Shown piece by piece: positions 1-9,906 of a stretch of 64,000 nt of DNA. Position 1 is the first letter of the stretch; each line of letters begins with the position of its first letter. Both the position numbers and the translations under genes were made by a program. Source of the DNA: CAZSSM01 sp964609385. Lineage in GTDB: Bacteria; Planctomycetota; Planctomycetia; Isosphaerales; Isosphaeraceae. Location: assembly GCA_964609385.1 (NCBI GenBank), contig CAZSSM010000033.1:5038-69037 (forward strand), written 5' to 3'. The notes beneath the pieces are model-generated. The model was not told where the DNA came from. It did no database searches and saw only the letters and a program-made list of their open reading frames with translations.

Positions 1-520
1 CGAAGGTGTGCGTGACGACCACGCCCCGCTTCTGCTCGGGCGGCGTGAGGACCGCGACCAACCCTTTCTCCTGAAGAGCTCGGAGAAGCTCTTGGAGTGT
101 GGCCTGGTCGGGGATCGGGTCCATCCGGCTGACCCGACTCCGCAAATCGCCCGTGGTTTGGGCGCCTCGAAGCAATAGCTCGGCCATCACGGCCAACTCG
201 ACCTTGGTCACGCCCATCCAATCATAAAGCAGGTGCCGCCACTTCTCGACACGGCCGCTGCCCTCCACTCGAACCACCGCTCCCAGAGCGATCAACTGGT
301 CGAGGGTCTCCTCGACGTCCTCCGGATCGTACTGGACGACCGGATCGCGGTTCGACTTTTGATTGCACCCCCCCACCAAGGCGGACAGGCTCATTGGATA
401 AATGTCCGGGGTCGTCTTGGCCTTCTCGACGAGGACGCCGAGGACCCGGCATTGGCGGGCCTCCAGGATTGGCGTGACCGGATCGGACGCTCCGGAGTTT
501 TGGGAGGCGGGTTCTGTCAT
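1..520 (-). CDS. YceH-like protein, UPF0502/DUF480 family (3' end cut by window edge)
   Basis: The gene reads leftwards from an ATG at 520 and is still open at base 1, so its C-terminus is missing. The 173 visible residues begin MTEPASQNSG. After a short polar leader comes the block EARQCRVLGVLVEKAKTTPD followed by YPMSLSALVGGCNQKSNRDP, which is the diagnostic start of the DUF480/UPF0502 (YceH) family. A second part (KVELAVMAELLLRGAQTTGD, then LRSRVSRM) fits the family's second winged-helix-like repeat. Members are about 200-230 residues, so roughly 30-50 residues lie outside the window. The molecular role of the family is not established; the two winged-helix folds suggest nucleic-acid or protein binding. 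The next gene upstream is divergent, so this gene has its own promoter somewhere in 521-1299. Confidence 0.88.
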   Translation of the reverse strand, partial: MTEPASQNSGASDPVTPILEARQCRVLGVLVEKAKTTPDIYPMSLSALVGGCNQKSNRDPVVQYDPEDVEETLDQLIALGAVVRVEGSGRVEKWRHLLYDWMGVTKVELAVMAELLLRGAQTTGDLRSRVSRMDPIPDQATLQELLRALQEKGLVAVLTPPEQKRGVVVTHTF

Positions 521-1299
521 GACGGCGGACTCGGAAAGGACTGTAGAGCGCTGGGCCGAACCGACCTGCACGGATCGGTGTTGAGTCGGTCCTCGACCGT
601 TTGGGACCAATTCGGTTGAAAACCAACGCGATGGCTTGTTGTTCGGTGGTCGGGTCTCCGCAGTTTGCGATCATTCCATCCTAGCGAATCCCCGGTCCGA
701 TCGCGCTGATGGGACGAGTCAGACATCCTGGAGGCGATCGGACAAAAAAGTTTGGCAAACCAAATGTGGCGGATTCGGACCGCGGTATTGGTTACTACTT
801 AGGGATCATTCCCACCTGAGATCCCATGATGGACCACTGTGTTTCGTTTACGAAAGGTTCCTCCGCCATAGGGCGCGGAAGGCTTAAGACAATCCTCTCC
901 CACTCTGCCCGCAACCCCAGCAATGCAGTGAGACCGAGCCCGACGAGGATCGGTCGCCCTGTCCCATATGGATCAATTGGATCAATCTCCGAGCAGTCTA
1001 GGCGTTCGGCCTTGATCTAAGTGAGTGAATTGGTGGACTACGACGTGGCGAGTGAACACGATAAGATGAATGTCCTGGTGAGCGAGACGGCCTGGCGACT
1101 CACCCCTCTCGTGAGCCCATCGCCTCGACCTGGCCGTCGCAATGATCCGACTCGCGTCCTCGGGTCTCTGATCCGCCTGGATCGCGAGACGATCGGTTTT
1201 CCAGGGCTCTCCACTCGTCTCACGCGTTCGATCGGTACCTTCAGCTTCTTGCCTGAAGAATCGCTGCGATGGTACCTGATCCTCAGCCACGGTTCCTCG
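521..1299. other. Intergenic region between divergent genes
   Basis: This holds the promoters of the YceH-like gene (-) and the ECF sigma gene (+). No gene or strong hairpin was recognised. The sigma frame stays open upstream to a GTG at 1021, but that extension has no recognisable family content. Confidence 0.5.
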
Positions 1300-1881
1300 A
1301 TGACAACGCGGAGCTCGGCCTCGTCCCAAGAACCGACCGACGCCTCGCTGGTCCAGCAAGTCCGGAGCGGCAGTGAGGAGGCCGCTGCGCAGTTGTATCG
1401 CCGCTACGTCAAACGGCTCCGAAGCTTAGTGCGTACTCATCATCATGGCCGGCTCCGTCAGCGCTTGGATGGCGAGGACATCGTCCAATCGGTTTTTGGT
1501 CGCTTCTTCCAGGCCGTTCGCAGCGACACCTACCATGCGCCGCGTGACGACGAACTCTGGAACCTGCTGCTGGTCATTGCCAAGAACCGGATCCGAACCC
1601 AAGCCGCCTACCATCACGCTCAACGCCGGGACGTCCGTCAGACCGAGACCGAGCCGCAAGCCAATGATGAAACCGCGACCGAGACGCACGATACGATCGG
1701 GCACCTGATCTTCCAGGAGATGTTGGAAACTCTTAGCCTGCAACAACGCCAAGCCCTGCAATTACGGCTGGACGGATGTCGTGTGGCCGAAATTGCACAG
1801 CACATGGGTCGTTCCAAGCGCACCATTGAGCGGTTGCTCCAGGAATGTCGATACGCCTTCCAACGACTCCAGGAGGCCTGA
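1300..1881 (+). CDS. ECF-type RNA polymerase sigma factor, partner of the adjacent kinase
   Basis: A 193-residue sigma-70 family protein of extracytoplasmic-function size. Region 2 starts at about residue 15 (TDASLVQQVRSGSEEAAAQL), with the -10 recognition helix around DGEDIVQSVFGRFFQ. Region 4 is a helix-turn-helix near the C-terminus (LSLQQRQALQLRLDG, then VAEIAQHMGRSKRTIERLL). The frame is open back to a GTG at 1021, which would add 93 residues with no sigma homology. The ATG at 1300 gives a normal ECF length, so it is preferred although no strong Shine-Dalgarno precedes it. The stop is 6 bases before the kinase ATG, with AGGAGG of the kinase ribosome site inside the sigma 3' end, so the two genes are translationally linked. 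Planctomycetes have several ECF groups whose partner is a Ser/Thr kinase rather than a classical anti-sigma factor; this pair fits that pattern. Confidence 0.9.
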   Translation: MTTRSSASSQEPTDASLVQQVRSGSEEAAAQLYRRYVKRLRSLVRTHHHGRLRQRLDGEDIVQSVFGRFFQAVRSDTYHAPRDDELWNLLLVIAKNRIRTQAAYHHAQRRDVRQTETEPQANDETATETHDTIGHLIFQEMLETLSLQQRQALQLRLDGCRVAEIAQHMGRSKRTIERLLQECRYAFQRLQEA

Positions 1882-1887
1882 CCCATC

Positions 1888-4800
1888 ATGGAACTCCAGG
1901 ACAAGACGATCGGCCAGGACGCGTGGCGGCTGGACGACTTCGTCCATCGCTTCGAGGCAAGCTACCAGGTCGATCAACCCGTCTGCTTCGACGACTACCT
2001 GCCTCCAGCCGACGATGATCTCTATTTGCCGGTGCTCTGCGAACTGATCCGAATCGACCTGGAGTTTCGTTGGGAAGACGGGCAAGCCCCTGATTTGGTG
2101 GACGATTACCTCCGACGCTTCCCCCGACTGGTCTCGGACCCCAGCATGCTCCGGGCCATCGTCAACGAGGACGATCGGCTCCGTCAGCGCCGGGGGCGTC
2201 GACTCAACCCGTCGATCTATCGGAACCGGATCGGTGTCGAACCGGAGGATAACGGTTCGGTCTCGATCGCTTCGTCGATTCGTCAATTCCACCAAATCCT
2301 CCGCTTCGGGCATGAGGAGGATCCGGAGACGCTACCGACCCTTCGTGGTCGGCCACCTCTGGCCGCTCCGACAACCCAGCGCGGACCATTGACGAACTGG
2401 CCGCCCCTGGATCACGATTTCCACGGGTTTCACCTCATCGAAGAACTGGGCCGCGGCGCGTTCAGTCGCGTCTACCTAGCGCGGCAAGGCGACTTGGCCA
2501 ATCGGCTGGTCGCCTTGAAGGTCACCACCGGCTCACCCCACGAGTCACAGGCTCTGGCCCGACTCCAGCACACCCACATCGTCCCGATCTACTCGACCCA
2601 GCGGGCCGAGCCGTTCCAGATCCTCTGCATGCCCTACTTCGGGGCGACGACACTCGAAGATCTGCTCAAGTATCGTCGGCAGTTGCCCGGGCCGATCCGA
2701 TCGGCCTCTTGGATCGCCAACCGCCTGGAGGCCAACCGGCCTCGCCATCTTGAGGCAACCGATCCGACCAACGCGTCGAGCCTGCAACGTCTCCGCAATC
2801 GCAGCTACGAAGAAGCAGTGCTCCGGATCGGTCAGGCCTTGGCCGAGGGACTAGCCCATGCCCACGCCAACGGCATCGTGCATCGCGACCTGAAACCCGC
2901 CAACGTGCTGATGACCGACGACGGGCAACCCATGCTGCTCGACTTCAACCTGTCGGTCCTGATCACTCCGCATTCCGAGAGCGATGCGACCGTTGGTGGA
3001 ACGCTCCCCTACATGGCCCCGGAGCACCTCGACGCCCTACAAGGCCGGACCCAACTCCTGGATGCCCGCAGCGATCTCTACTCATTGGGCGTCTTGCTCT
3101 ATGAATTGTTGATCGGCCAACGCCCCTTCCCCACCCGGGAGGTCCACCCCAACGCGCTAGCGACCTCTCTGCTGCAGGACGGTCTAGGCGACGATGAGCT
3201 GGACAAACGTGAGAATCCAAAACACCGAAACAACGCGTCCTCCCAGACCCGACGCCTGAAACTCGCTTCGGACTCCATGGCCGGCCTGGAGCCGGGCCGG
3301 GCCGGCTCAAACGGCCGTCAGCCCCTCAGTCAGTTGATCACCGACCGACTCCGAGGCATCCCACGGCTGTACTCGTTGGTCGAGGACCACGAACTCAGTC
3401 CAGCCCTGGCCTCAATCTTGATCCGTTGCCTCCAGCCGGAGCCCGCTCGACGTTACCGCTCGGCCGACGAGCTGGTCGACGATATCCGGCGGCACCTCGA
3501 AGACCGCCCGCTCCGATACGCGATCAACCCGTCTTGGAGCGAGCGGCTCTCGAAGTTCCGGCGCCGGCATCGCCGCATGATCCTACGGGCAGCAGTCCTC
3601 TTCATGGCGGCCCTCGCTCTCAGTTCGCTCGGCGCAGCACTGGCCTACCGCGACCATCTGAGCCGAGCTCAAATCGCGATTCAGGCCCCGGAGAAGGCCC
3701 AGCAGATCCGGAATCAAGTCCAATTGACACTCAGTTGCCTCTTCTCGCGAGGTGATGATCGAAGGCGTTACGGAGAGGGCTGGCGTGTCGCCGAAGAGGT
3801 CATCGACCAGATCCCAGCGGAAGATCCCCCCCCCTGGTTCGTCTTCCTTCCGGCTGAGGAACGTCGTCAACTCCTCCTCGAGATCGGAACGCTCTGCTAC
3901 TTGCTGGCCGATCGCGACTTGCTCCTCATCAAAGAAGCTGAGCGTGATCCGCTCCCGATCAATGAAGCCTCACAGTCAGATCCGACCGACACGCGATTCC
4001 TGGCCGAGCGGGCCTTGGAAGCTAACCGCCGTGCCGAGGTCTACTTCGAGACTCCACCACGAATCCTCTGGCATCAGCGCGCTGAAATCCTCAGTCGTTT
4101 GGACCAGCCGGAGCAAGCCCACGCAGCTATTCTGCAAGCACAGGATACCGCCCCCAATATCGACGGCCAAGATCTCATCGAAGCACTCGATTTGATCCAT
4201 CGACGACAGTTCAACGACGCTCGCGTATTATTGAAAAACACACTCTTTGACCAGCCCAACGATGTCACACTTCAATTCTTACTGGGAAGCTGTTACTATC
4301 AACTACAAATGCATTACGATGCCTTGTCCCGCTTCGAGACCTGTGAGTCGCTCGATCCAAATCAAGTTGTATTTAGGCTCAATAGCGCCTGGGCCTTGTT
4401 CCGGATGAAGGAATGGGATCGTGCCTTGAGCGGTTTCGACTGGGTCCTCGAACACCAACCCGGCCGCCCTGACGTGCTTATCGATCGAGCAGAAGTCCAT
4501 CGATACAACGAACGCTATAAGGCTGCCCTGAAAGACCTTTCTAGCGCTCTGAAATCTCCGGACTGCCCGATTACTGCCCACTTTCTCTTAGCACGCGTCT
4601 ACCGAGCCTTGGGGATACCCGAAGAAGTCGACTACCACCTCGATCGCGGGTTGAAAAAAGAACCTGTCAATGAACGCGATTGTGTGTCCCAAGGGTCGGC
4701 CCAGTTGCAGATCAACCAGGACGAGCAAGCCGCGCTCAATGCATTCCGGGAAGCGATCGATATTAATCCCAGTTATATCCTTGCTCTCAACAACATTATT

Positions 4801-5268
4801 TATGTCCTTTCTGAACTACAAAATAATGATCAGGAAGCTTTGGAATACCTGAACCAAGTGATCGCGACGAGCCCCGACTATCAAGTCGCTTATTCTCTCC
4901 GCGGTGTCATCCGAGCGAGGCTTGGAATGCGGTCGGAAGCTTTGGCCGATGCGGAACAAATAATTCGAAGCGACCTATTGTCCAACAGGCTAATGCAACC
5001 GAGTTTTTCAAACCCTGATGGATATACCGGCAGAACAATGCTCGTCCGCTACTCGCCAACTCTGCTGATCCAACTGGCTTCGATCTACGCGCAGACATCG
5101 CGTCTAGTCCCCGAAGACGCCGAAGAGGCAATCCGCTGGCTCGCATCAGCGCTGAGACAGGGTTACGATCCAGAAGAAGCTGAGACCGACCGAGACCTCG
5201 ATCCGATCCGCAAACATCCAGATTTCCAACGTCTTTTACAAGCCGCCCGTGTGCTTGATTCCCACTAA
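1888..5268 (+). CDS. Transmembrane Ser/Thr protein kinase with C-terminal TPR domain
   Basis: A 1,126-residue protein. Residues 1-180 are an acidic N-terminal region (DDFVHRFEASY and DYLRRFPRL type), as often seen in planctomycete kinases. The kinase domain starts near residue 185 with the glycine loop GRGAFSRVYLAR. The ATP lysine is in VALK near 211, the catalytic loop HRDLKPANVL near 331, and the activation-segment YMAPEH follows. The metal-binding DFG is DFN here (LLDFNLS, about residues 352-354). A basic stretch and one membrane segment (about 564-586, LFMAALALSSLGAALAY) follow, then TPR-like repeats from about 740 to 1080. The topology predicts a cytoplasmic kinase and an outer TPR sensor or binding region. 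It is co-transcribed with the ECF sigma gene and probably signals to it by phosphorylation (inference). The 60-base gap to the next gene leaves room for a shared transcript. Confidence 0.93.
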   Translation: MELQDKTIGQDAWRLDDFVHRFEASYQVDQPVCFDDYLPPADDDLYLPVLCELIRIDLEFRWEDGQAPDLVDDYLRRFPRLVSDPSMLRAIVNEDDRLRQRRGRRLNPSIYRNRIGVEPEDNGSVSIASSIRQFHQILRFGHEEDPETLPTLRGRPPLAAPTTQRGPLTNWPPLDHDFHGFHLIEELGRGAFSRVYLARQGDLANRLVALKVTTGSPHESQALARLQHTHIVPIYSTQRAEPFQILCMPYFGATTLEDLLKYRRQLPGPIRSASWIANRLEANRPRHLEATDPTNASSLQRLRNRSYEEAVLRIGQALAEGLAHAHANGIVHRDLKPANVLMTDDGQPMLLDFNLSVLITPHSESDATVGGTLPYMAPEHLDALQGRTQLLDARSDLYSLGVLLYELLIGQRPFPTREVHPNALATSLLQDGLGDDELDKRENPKHRNNASSQTRRLKLASDSMAGLEPGRAGSNGRQPLSQLITDRLRGIPRLYSLVEDHELSPALASILIRCLQPEPARRYRSADELVDDIRRHLEDRPLRYAINPSWSERLSKFRRRHRRMILRAAVLFMAALALSSLGAALAYRDHLSRAQIAIQAPEKAQQIRNQVQLTLSCLFSRGDDRRRYGEGWRVAEEVIDQIPAEDPPPWFVFLPAEERRQLLLEIGTLCYLLADRDLLLIKEAERDPLPINEASQSDPTDTRFLAERALEANRRAEVYFETPPRILWHQRAEILSRLDQPEQAHAAILQAQDTAPNIDGQDLIEALDLIHRRQFNDARVLLKNTLFDQPNDVTLQFLLGSCYYQLQMHYDALSRFETCESLDPNQVVFRLNSAWALFRMKEWDRALSGFDWVLEHQPGRPDVLIDRAEVHRYNERYKAALKDLSSALKSPDCPITAHFLLARVYRALGIPEEVDYHLDRGLKKEPVNERDCVSQGSAQLQINQDEQAALNAFREAIDINPSYILALNNIIYVLSELQNNDQEALEYLNQVIATSPDYQVAYSLRGVIRARLGMRSEALADAEQIIRSDLLSNRLMQPSFSNPDGYTGRTMLVRYSPTLLIQLASIYAQTSRLVPEDAEEAIRWLASALRQGYDPEEAETDRDLDPIRKHPDFQRLLQAARVLDSH

Positions 5269-5328
5269 CGACAGAGAATCTCCTCAGCCTCTACTTTGTG
5301 ACTTCGTGCGTTTCTGGAAGGCCGTACC

Positions 5329-7476
5329 ATGCGACGACATCACCTACCACTTGCTCCGGAGCCCTTGGAATCGCGGACGACCCCCTCGTCCCTGGCCCTT
5401 GCTTGGCCTGAGCCTTCGCGGCTCTCCTTGAGCTTCGCCTCCGACGGAACCGATATCAACGGCCAGTCCAGCGTCCTGTTCGAAACTCTTGACGCGCTGT
5501 ATCGGGCTGAAGGTCAGGCCGCGGAGGAAGCGACCGATGAGTGGCAGGAGGTGGTTCTGCACGCTTTTCAAAGCTGGACCCCCTATGCACCGCTGAACTT
5601 TCACTTGGTCGACGAGATCGACGATCCGCCCTTCGGCACTCCCGGGCCAGTCCAGGGGCACCACGCCATGGGCGATATCCGGATCGGATCGCGGGCCATG
5701 GACCTCGAAGCCTTAGCGATTGCCACACCTTTCGATATGCTGGGCTCTTGGTCTGGAGACGTCGTCATTAACTCGCGGGCCAACTTCAACCCCCATGCTT
5801 CCGAAGGCTCCGAGTCCTACGACCTGTTCAGCGTCCTGCTCCATGAGGCCGGAAACGCCCTCGGCTTGGCCGACGATCCCACCCAGGAACACTCGGCGCT
5901 CTTCCCCTATTACGTTGGTCCAATTGAGGCCCCAACCGATTCGGACATCGCCAGCCTGCAACAGATCTATGGTGCTCGTCCCGAGGACGTTTACGAAACG
6001 AGCGGTGAGGATCCGGCTCTGGGCAACGACTTTTTGAGTTTAGCCACCCCGCTTATGTTCTCCGGATTGGAATACGCCCTACCCGAGTTCGAGGATGCAC
6101 CCGAGTTGGTCGAGGCCGATCTGACATCGCGCGTCGATCCGGACTTCGCGGCCGACAGGGACTTCTATCGATTCCAAACGCCTTCCAACCTCGATGATTT
6201 GGACGGGATGCAGATCGCGTTGAAGACTTCTGGGATCAGCCTCTTGACTGCCCGCGTGAGCCTGCTCGACACCGAAGGCCAACTGATCCACCGAGTCGGA
6301 TCAGTAGACCCACGTGATGGCGACCTGACGATTGATCTTAATACCCTGGATCTCGATCCAGACACCCAGTACATCATCCGAGTGACGCCAGCCCGGGCCG
6401 ATGTCTTCGGCGTTGGCTCGTATCGGTTGGCGGTCGGCCAAGACGCCTCATCGCTGGTGAATGAGGAAGAACGGTTGAATCAGTTGACACATGACGAGGA
6501 CAGTGATGACGGCCTAATAGACTCGCGCAATGACTCGCCGGGCTCGGCAATCGAGTTGGAACTCACAGAGGAGTTCGCAAACGCACGGTCAGACGGCTTC
6601 ATTCGGGCTCGAATCGACGCAGATGACGATCGCGATTTCTACGTCATGACCGTTCCCCAACCACAGGATGCCGACGATCCCGATTCCGCGGTCGTTCTCT
6701 CGATCGTGGCGTGGAACGAAACACCCGCGCCCTCTGAAGATCCCGAAGACTCTGATGATCCCTTCGAGCCTCGGATCCGGATCTACGAACAACTTAATGG
6801 AGATTACTTCTCCATCGATTCAGAAACGCTTTATTACGACAGCGGCACTGTTGCGATCCGGAGCAACCCGCTTACACCTGGCACAGAGCTGTATCTGAGG
6901 GTCTCTTCCGAAGTTGCACCGCTTTCGAACGGTTCTGACGACACAGGTCAATATTTCGTCGGCCTCGACTTTCATCACACCCCTGATGTCATTATCCCCG
7001 ATATCCAAGTGCAACTCGACGCGTCTGAGCACCAAGCCTTTCATTCGCGGAAAGTCGATCGGGTCCAATTAGTCCAGTTCCACCTCACCGCCAACTTCGA
7101 TCCCACCGAAATCGCCTTCGGCTTACGCCTCACGGTCTACAAAGAACAATCTCAGGAAGTGGTTGAAACCATTGTTTTTCACGATGGCGAATCCGGTCAA
7201 TTCGATCTGTTGTTGATGCCTGGCTCGTATGCCTTCCGATTCGCTGCAGGCACCCGCAACTCCGAGGATGTTTTGCCCAATGTCGAATACACGCTGACCG
7301 CCCGTGATCGCAGCACGCCCAAGGGTGCCACTTTGATTGATCCGATCGGAGCGCCCAATGGTCCTGGTGACAGTGATCCACCCCGCGAAGGACCTAAATA
7401 CTTCTATTCAACTTTGCTTGAGAATATTCTTTGGATTAAGGAAGACGGAAAGCACGGACACCCTTATCTTTTTTGA
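5329..7476 (+). CDS. Secreted matrixin-like protein with a degenerate zinc site and LEPR-type N-terminus
   Basis: A 715-residue protein; the ATG at 5329 is preceded by GGAAGG. The N-terminus (LAPEPLESRTTPSSLALAW) is a LEPR-XLL-like export or surface motif typical of planctomycete exoproteins. Residues about 20-230 resemble the M10 matrixin fold: AFQSWTPYAPLNFHLVDE, DIRIGSR, and LLHEAGNALGLADDPTQ followed by SDIASLQQIYGA. The normal zinc signature is HExxHxxGxxH. Here the second histidine is Asn and the third position is Asp, so only the first His and the Glu remain; catalytic activity is doubtful. Residues 230-715 form repeated beta-rich modules of about 120-150 residues (DRDFYRFQTP and DDRDFYVMTVP types), similar to bacterial pre-peptidase C-terminal domains. 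It lies 60 bases after the kinase and may be part of that operon. Confidence 0.75.
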   Translation: MRRHHLPLAPEPLESRTTPSSLALAWPEPSRLSLSFASDGTDINGQSSVLFETLDALYRAEGQAAEEATDEWQEVVLHAFQSWTPYAPLNFHLVDEIDDPPFGTPGPVQGHHAMGDIRIGSRAMDLEALAIATPFDMLGSWSGDVVINSRANFNPHASEGSESYDLFSVLLHEAGNALGLADDPTQEHSALFPYYVGPIEAPTDSDIASLQQIYGARPEDVYETSGEDPALGNDFLSLATPLMFSGLEYALPEFEDAPELVEADLTSRVDPDFAADRDFYRFQTPSNLDDLDGMQIALKTSGISLLTARVSLLDTEGQLIHRVGSVDPRDGDLTIDLNTLDLDPDTQYIIRVTPARADVFGVGSYRLAVGQDASSLVNEEERLNQLTHDEDSDDGLIDSRNDSPGSAIELELTEEFANARSDGFIRARIDADDDRDFYVMTVPQPQDADDPDSAVVLSIVAWNETPAPSEDPEDSDDPFEPRIRIYEQLNGDYFSIDSETLYYDSGTVAIRSNPLTPGTELYLRVSSEVAPLSNGSDDTGQYFVGLDFHHTPDVIIPDIQVQLDASEHQAFHSRKVDRVQLVQFHLTANFDPTEIAFGLRLTVYKEQSQEVVETIVFHDGESGQFDLLLMPGSYAFRFAAGTRNSEDVLPNVEYTLTARDRSTPKGATLIDPIGAPNGPGDSDPPREGPKYFYSTLLENILWIKEDGKHGHPYLF

Positions 7477-7533
7477 TGAGATGGTCAGCCCATTTACCTG
7501 AAGATAGACTGACCTCAAATCAGGTTGACGCAA

Positions 7534-9906
7534 CTAGCCGATCAAGCTGTCTCCTTCGTCCTCACCGAGCATGTCGTCGATGACATCAGCGTTGCCGAAG
7601 AGGGCGAGCATCATTGCGAACGATTCGAAACTGCCTGACGCGGGAACAATAGCTCCGTCGGCCGGTTCACTGATCGACCGGCTCGGTGGAGGCAGAGTGG
7701 GGGCACCCACGATTGGTGCGTCCGGCTCGACCCCAGGCGCCAATGGACCGCTCGTCAAACCCGTCTCGATCGGTGGCAGCGTCTCGATCAGACCGAAGCC
7801 GCCATTGGTTCCGTTGGACAAAGCCGGTGTGATGATCAGTTGCCAATCGAGCAGGAAGCCGAAATCGAGCCGGGCCCGGTCTTTGACCTGGAGCTGCCAG
7901 GTCCCCTGGGCGTTGGACCCAATGACCTGGTTCCACCTCTGGTGGTGCGGGACCCAGGTGCCGGTGAAGGGCGCTTCCCCTTCGTAAATCGAGGTCTCGG
8001 CGTTGACGTCGAAGACCGTGTCGAGCATGTGGTTGCCGCTGCCGCCGAAGTTCCGGATCAGCGAACGGTTATGCCCGTCGGGGGTGACGATCTTCACGAC
8101 GAGGTCCCCCACATAGGTGTGGGTCAGGTTGACGGCGACTTGGATCGAGCCGATCTCGAAGTCGTCGGGCACCTCGATGTCCATTGTGGTCGTGGAGAAG
8201 TCCCAGATCAGCTTGGCCGAGTCGGTTGACTTGAAGACCAGGGCCGTCTCGAGTTCAAACAGTGCCGAGTAAGGGGTCACGATCGGATTACCAGACTGGT
8301 CGGAGATCCCCGGAGCAACGTTGAGCACATATGATCCGGACTGATCGACGGGCTCGAACTGGAGGACGACCTGCGTAGCCCCGCTGGTGAGACCGGCGAT
8401 GGTCACCGGCACATCCTCGCCACTGGGCCCGGTCAGGGTGAAGAGTTCGGAACTCAGGGACGTCGGAGCGATCGCTTCGTCGAAGGTCAATGTGATCTGG
8501 TCGAAGGTACCAAAGGACGAGCCGTCGGCCTCGGCTGCGATCAACGTTGGCGCGGTCTGGTCGCCTGGATCTTCGGACCCACCACCGCCACCAAGAGCGA
8601 TCAGTGCCTCGGCATCGACGCGACCGCCGGTCTTGACCGCACCGGCCAGTCCGGCGATCGGTTCCACCGTCGCGTAGAGGTCGTCGATGACCTCGCTGTA
8701 GCTAAGTTCAGGGTTCTGAGCCCAGTAGAGGGCTAGGACGCCGCTGACTTGGGGCGCGGCCATCGACGTCCCGCTTAGGTAGGCATATCGGCCATCTGCG
8801 TAGGTACTAGCGATCTGGACACCAGGCGCGGCAATGTCGACGCTGAAGGCGCCGTAGTTGGAGAACGAGGCGAGGTTGTCGTTGCTGTCAACGGCGGCGA
8901 CCGAAACGATGTTGTCCAGGTTGTAGGCGGCGGGGTAACTGGGGTTGAGGTCAGCGTTTTGGCCGCTGTTGCCTGCCGCAGCGACGAAGATATGCCCCTG
9001 ATCGCCAGCGTTGGCGATGGCATTATACAGGATCGTACTGAAACCACCGCCGCCCCAGCTATTGTTGGAGATCTGGGCGCCGTTTTGAACCGCGTAGTTG
9101 ACCGCCGTGATCGCATTGGAGGTCGAGCCGCTGCCCGAATCAGAGAGGAACTTCAGCGGCATCAACTGGACGTCCCAGGCGACGCCGGCCACACCGATCC
9201 CATTATTACCCACCGCGCCGATGGTCCCAGCCACATGCGTGCCATGACCATTACCATCGTCGGGGTTGTTGTCATTGGAATGGAAGTCCCACCCGTTAAC
9301 GTCGTCGATGAACCCGTTGTTGTCATCGTCGATTCCGTTGTTGGGAACTTCCCCAGGGTTGGTCCAGATATTGGCCTGGAGATCGGGGTGGTCCAGGTCA
9401 ATGCCCGTGTCGATGACCGCCACCACGATCGATGAGGCCGAGGTGCCCGATTCCCAGGCCGTTGGGACACCCATATTCTCGAACCCATAGAGCAGGTCGA
9501 AGTACTGGTCATTGGGCTCGATCCCGGCGACTTGGATCTGGAAGTCGGGTTCGGCGACGGCCACACGATCGTCAGTCATCAGGAGCGAGGCGGCCTTGTC
9601 TAGCCCGATCCCTGAGTCAAGCCCAACCTCCCAGGTCCCCAGGCCGATCGACTCGACCGAGGTCACCCAATCCCAAGTCTCGACCAATTCGGCGGCCACC
9701 GCTTCCGGCGTGGAAACCCCGCTCTGAAACTGCAATAGCAGCGTCTCAGCGCTGGAAATGGTCTGCGGATCGACCTGAATTTCGGGCAAACTTAGGTCGA
9801 AGCTCAGCAATTGCCGAACTTCCAACCCTTCCACCGTCGGACGACACCCGATCCTCTGTCCTCGGCGTTCCACGGTGCGGCGCATAACGCGACGGGTCGC
9901 GATCAT
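7534..9906 (-). CDS. Secreted subtilisin-like (S8) serine protease with P-domain, LEPR-XLL N-terminus
   Basis: A 790-residue protein from ATG 9906; a GTG seven codons upstream is possible. The N-terminus is basic and carries GLEVRQLLSFDL, the LEPR-XLL motif. A propeptide-like region (VSTPEAVAAELVETW, DRVAVAEPDFQI) precedes the S8 domain. All catalytic motifs are present: Asp in VVAVIDTGIDLDHPDL (about 164), His in GNGHGTHVAGTIGA (about 222), the oxyanion Asn in VAAAGNSGQN, and Ser in SGTSMAAPQVSGV (about 379). After a glycine linker comes an Ig-like Big_5-type domain (ITLTFDEAIAPTSL). A proprotein-convertase P-domain follows at about 560-690 (LTHTYVGDLVVKIVTPDG, then GTWQLQVKDRARLDFG). This is an extracytoplasmic protease. 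It converges on the matrixin-like gene with 57 bases between them. Confidence 0.93.
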   Translation of the reverse strand: MIATRRVMRRTVERRGQRIGCRPTVEGLEVRQLLSFDLSLPEIQVDPQTISSAETLLLQFQSGVSTPEAVAAELVETWDWVTSVESIGLGTWEVGLDSGIGLDKAASLLMTDDRVAVAEPDFQIQVAGIEPNDQYFDLLYGFENMGVPTAWESGTSASSIVVAVIDTGIDLDHPDLQANIWTNPGEVPNNGIDDDNNGFIDDVNGWDFHSNDNNPDDGNGHGTHVAGTIGAVGNNGIGVAGVAWDVQLMPLKFLSDSGSGSTSNAITAVNYAVQNGAQISNNSWGGGGFSTILYNAIANAGDQGHIFVAAAGNSGQNADLNPSYPAAYNLDNIVSVAAVDSNDNLASFSNYGAFSVDIAAPGVQIASTYADGRYAYLSGTSMAAPQVSGVLALYWAQNPELSYSEVIDDLYATVEPIAGLAGAVKTGGRVDAEALIALGGGGGSEDPGDQTAPTLIAAEADGSSFGTFDQITLTFDEAIAPTSLSSELFTLTGPSGEDVPVTIAGLTSGATQVVLQFEPVDQSGSYVLNVAPGISDQSGNPIVTPYSALFELETALVFKSTDSAKLIWDFSTTTMDIEVPDDFEIGSIQVAVNLTHTYVGDLVVKIVTPDGHNRSLIRNFGGSGNHMLDTVFDVNAETSIYEGEAPFTGTWVPHHQRWNQVIGSNAQGTWQLQVKDRARLDFGFLLDWQLIITPALSNGTNGGFGLIETLPPIETGLTSGPLAPGVEPDAPIVGAPTLPPPSRSISEPADGAIVPASGSFESFAMMLALFGNADVIDDMLGEDEGDSLIG

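Noticed and set aside
1021..1299. N-terminal extension of the first sigma factor
   Set aside because: The frame is open, but the 93 extra residues do not resemble any sigma region. The ATG at 1300 gives the normal length.
7477..7533. ACCTGA...TCAGGT inverted repeat between the convergent matrixin and protease genes
   Set aside because: Only 6 bp with a long loop; too weak to call a terminator.
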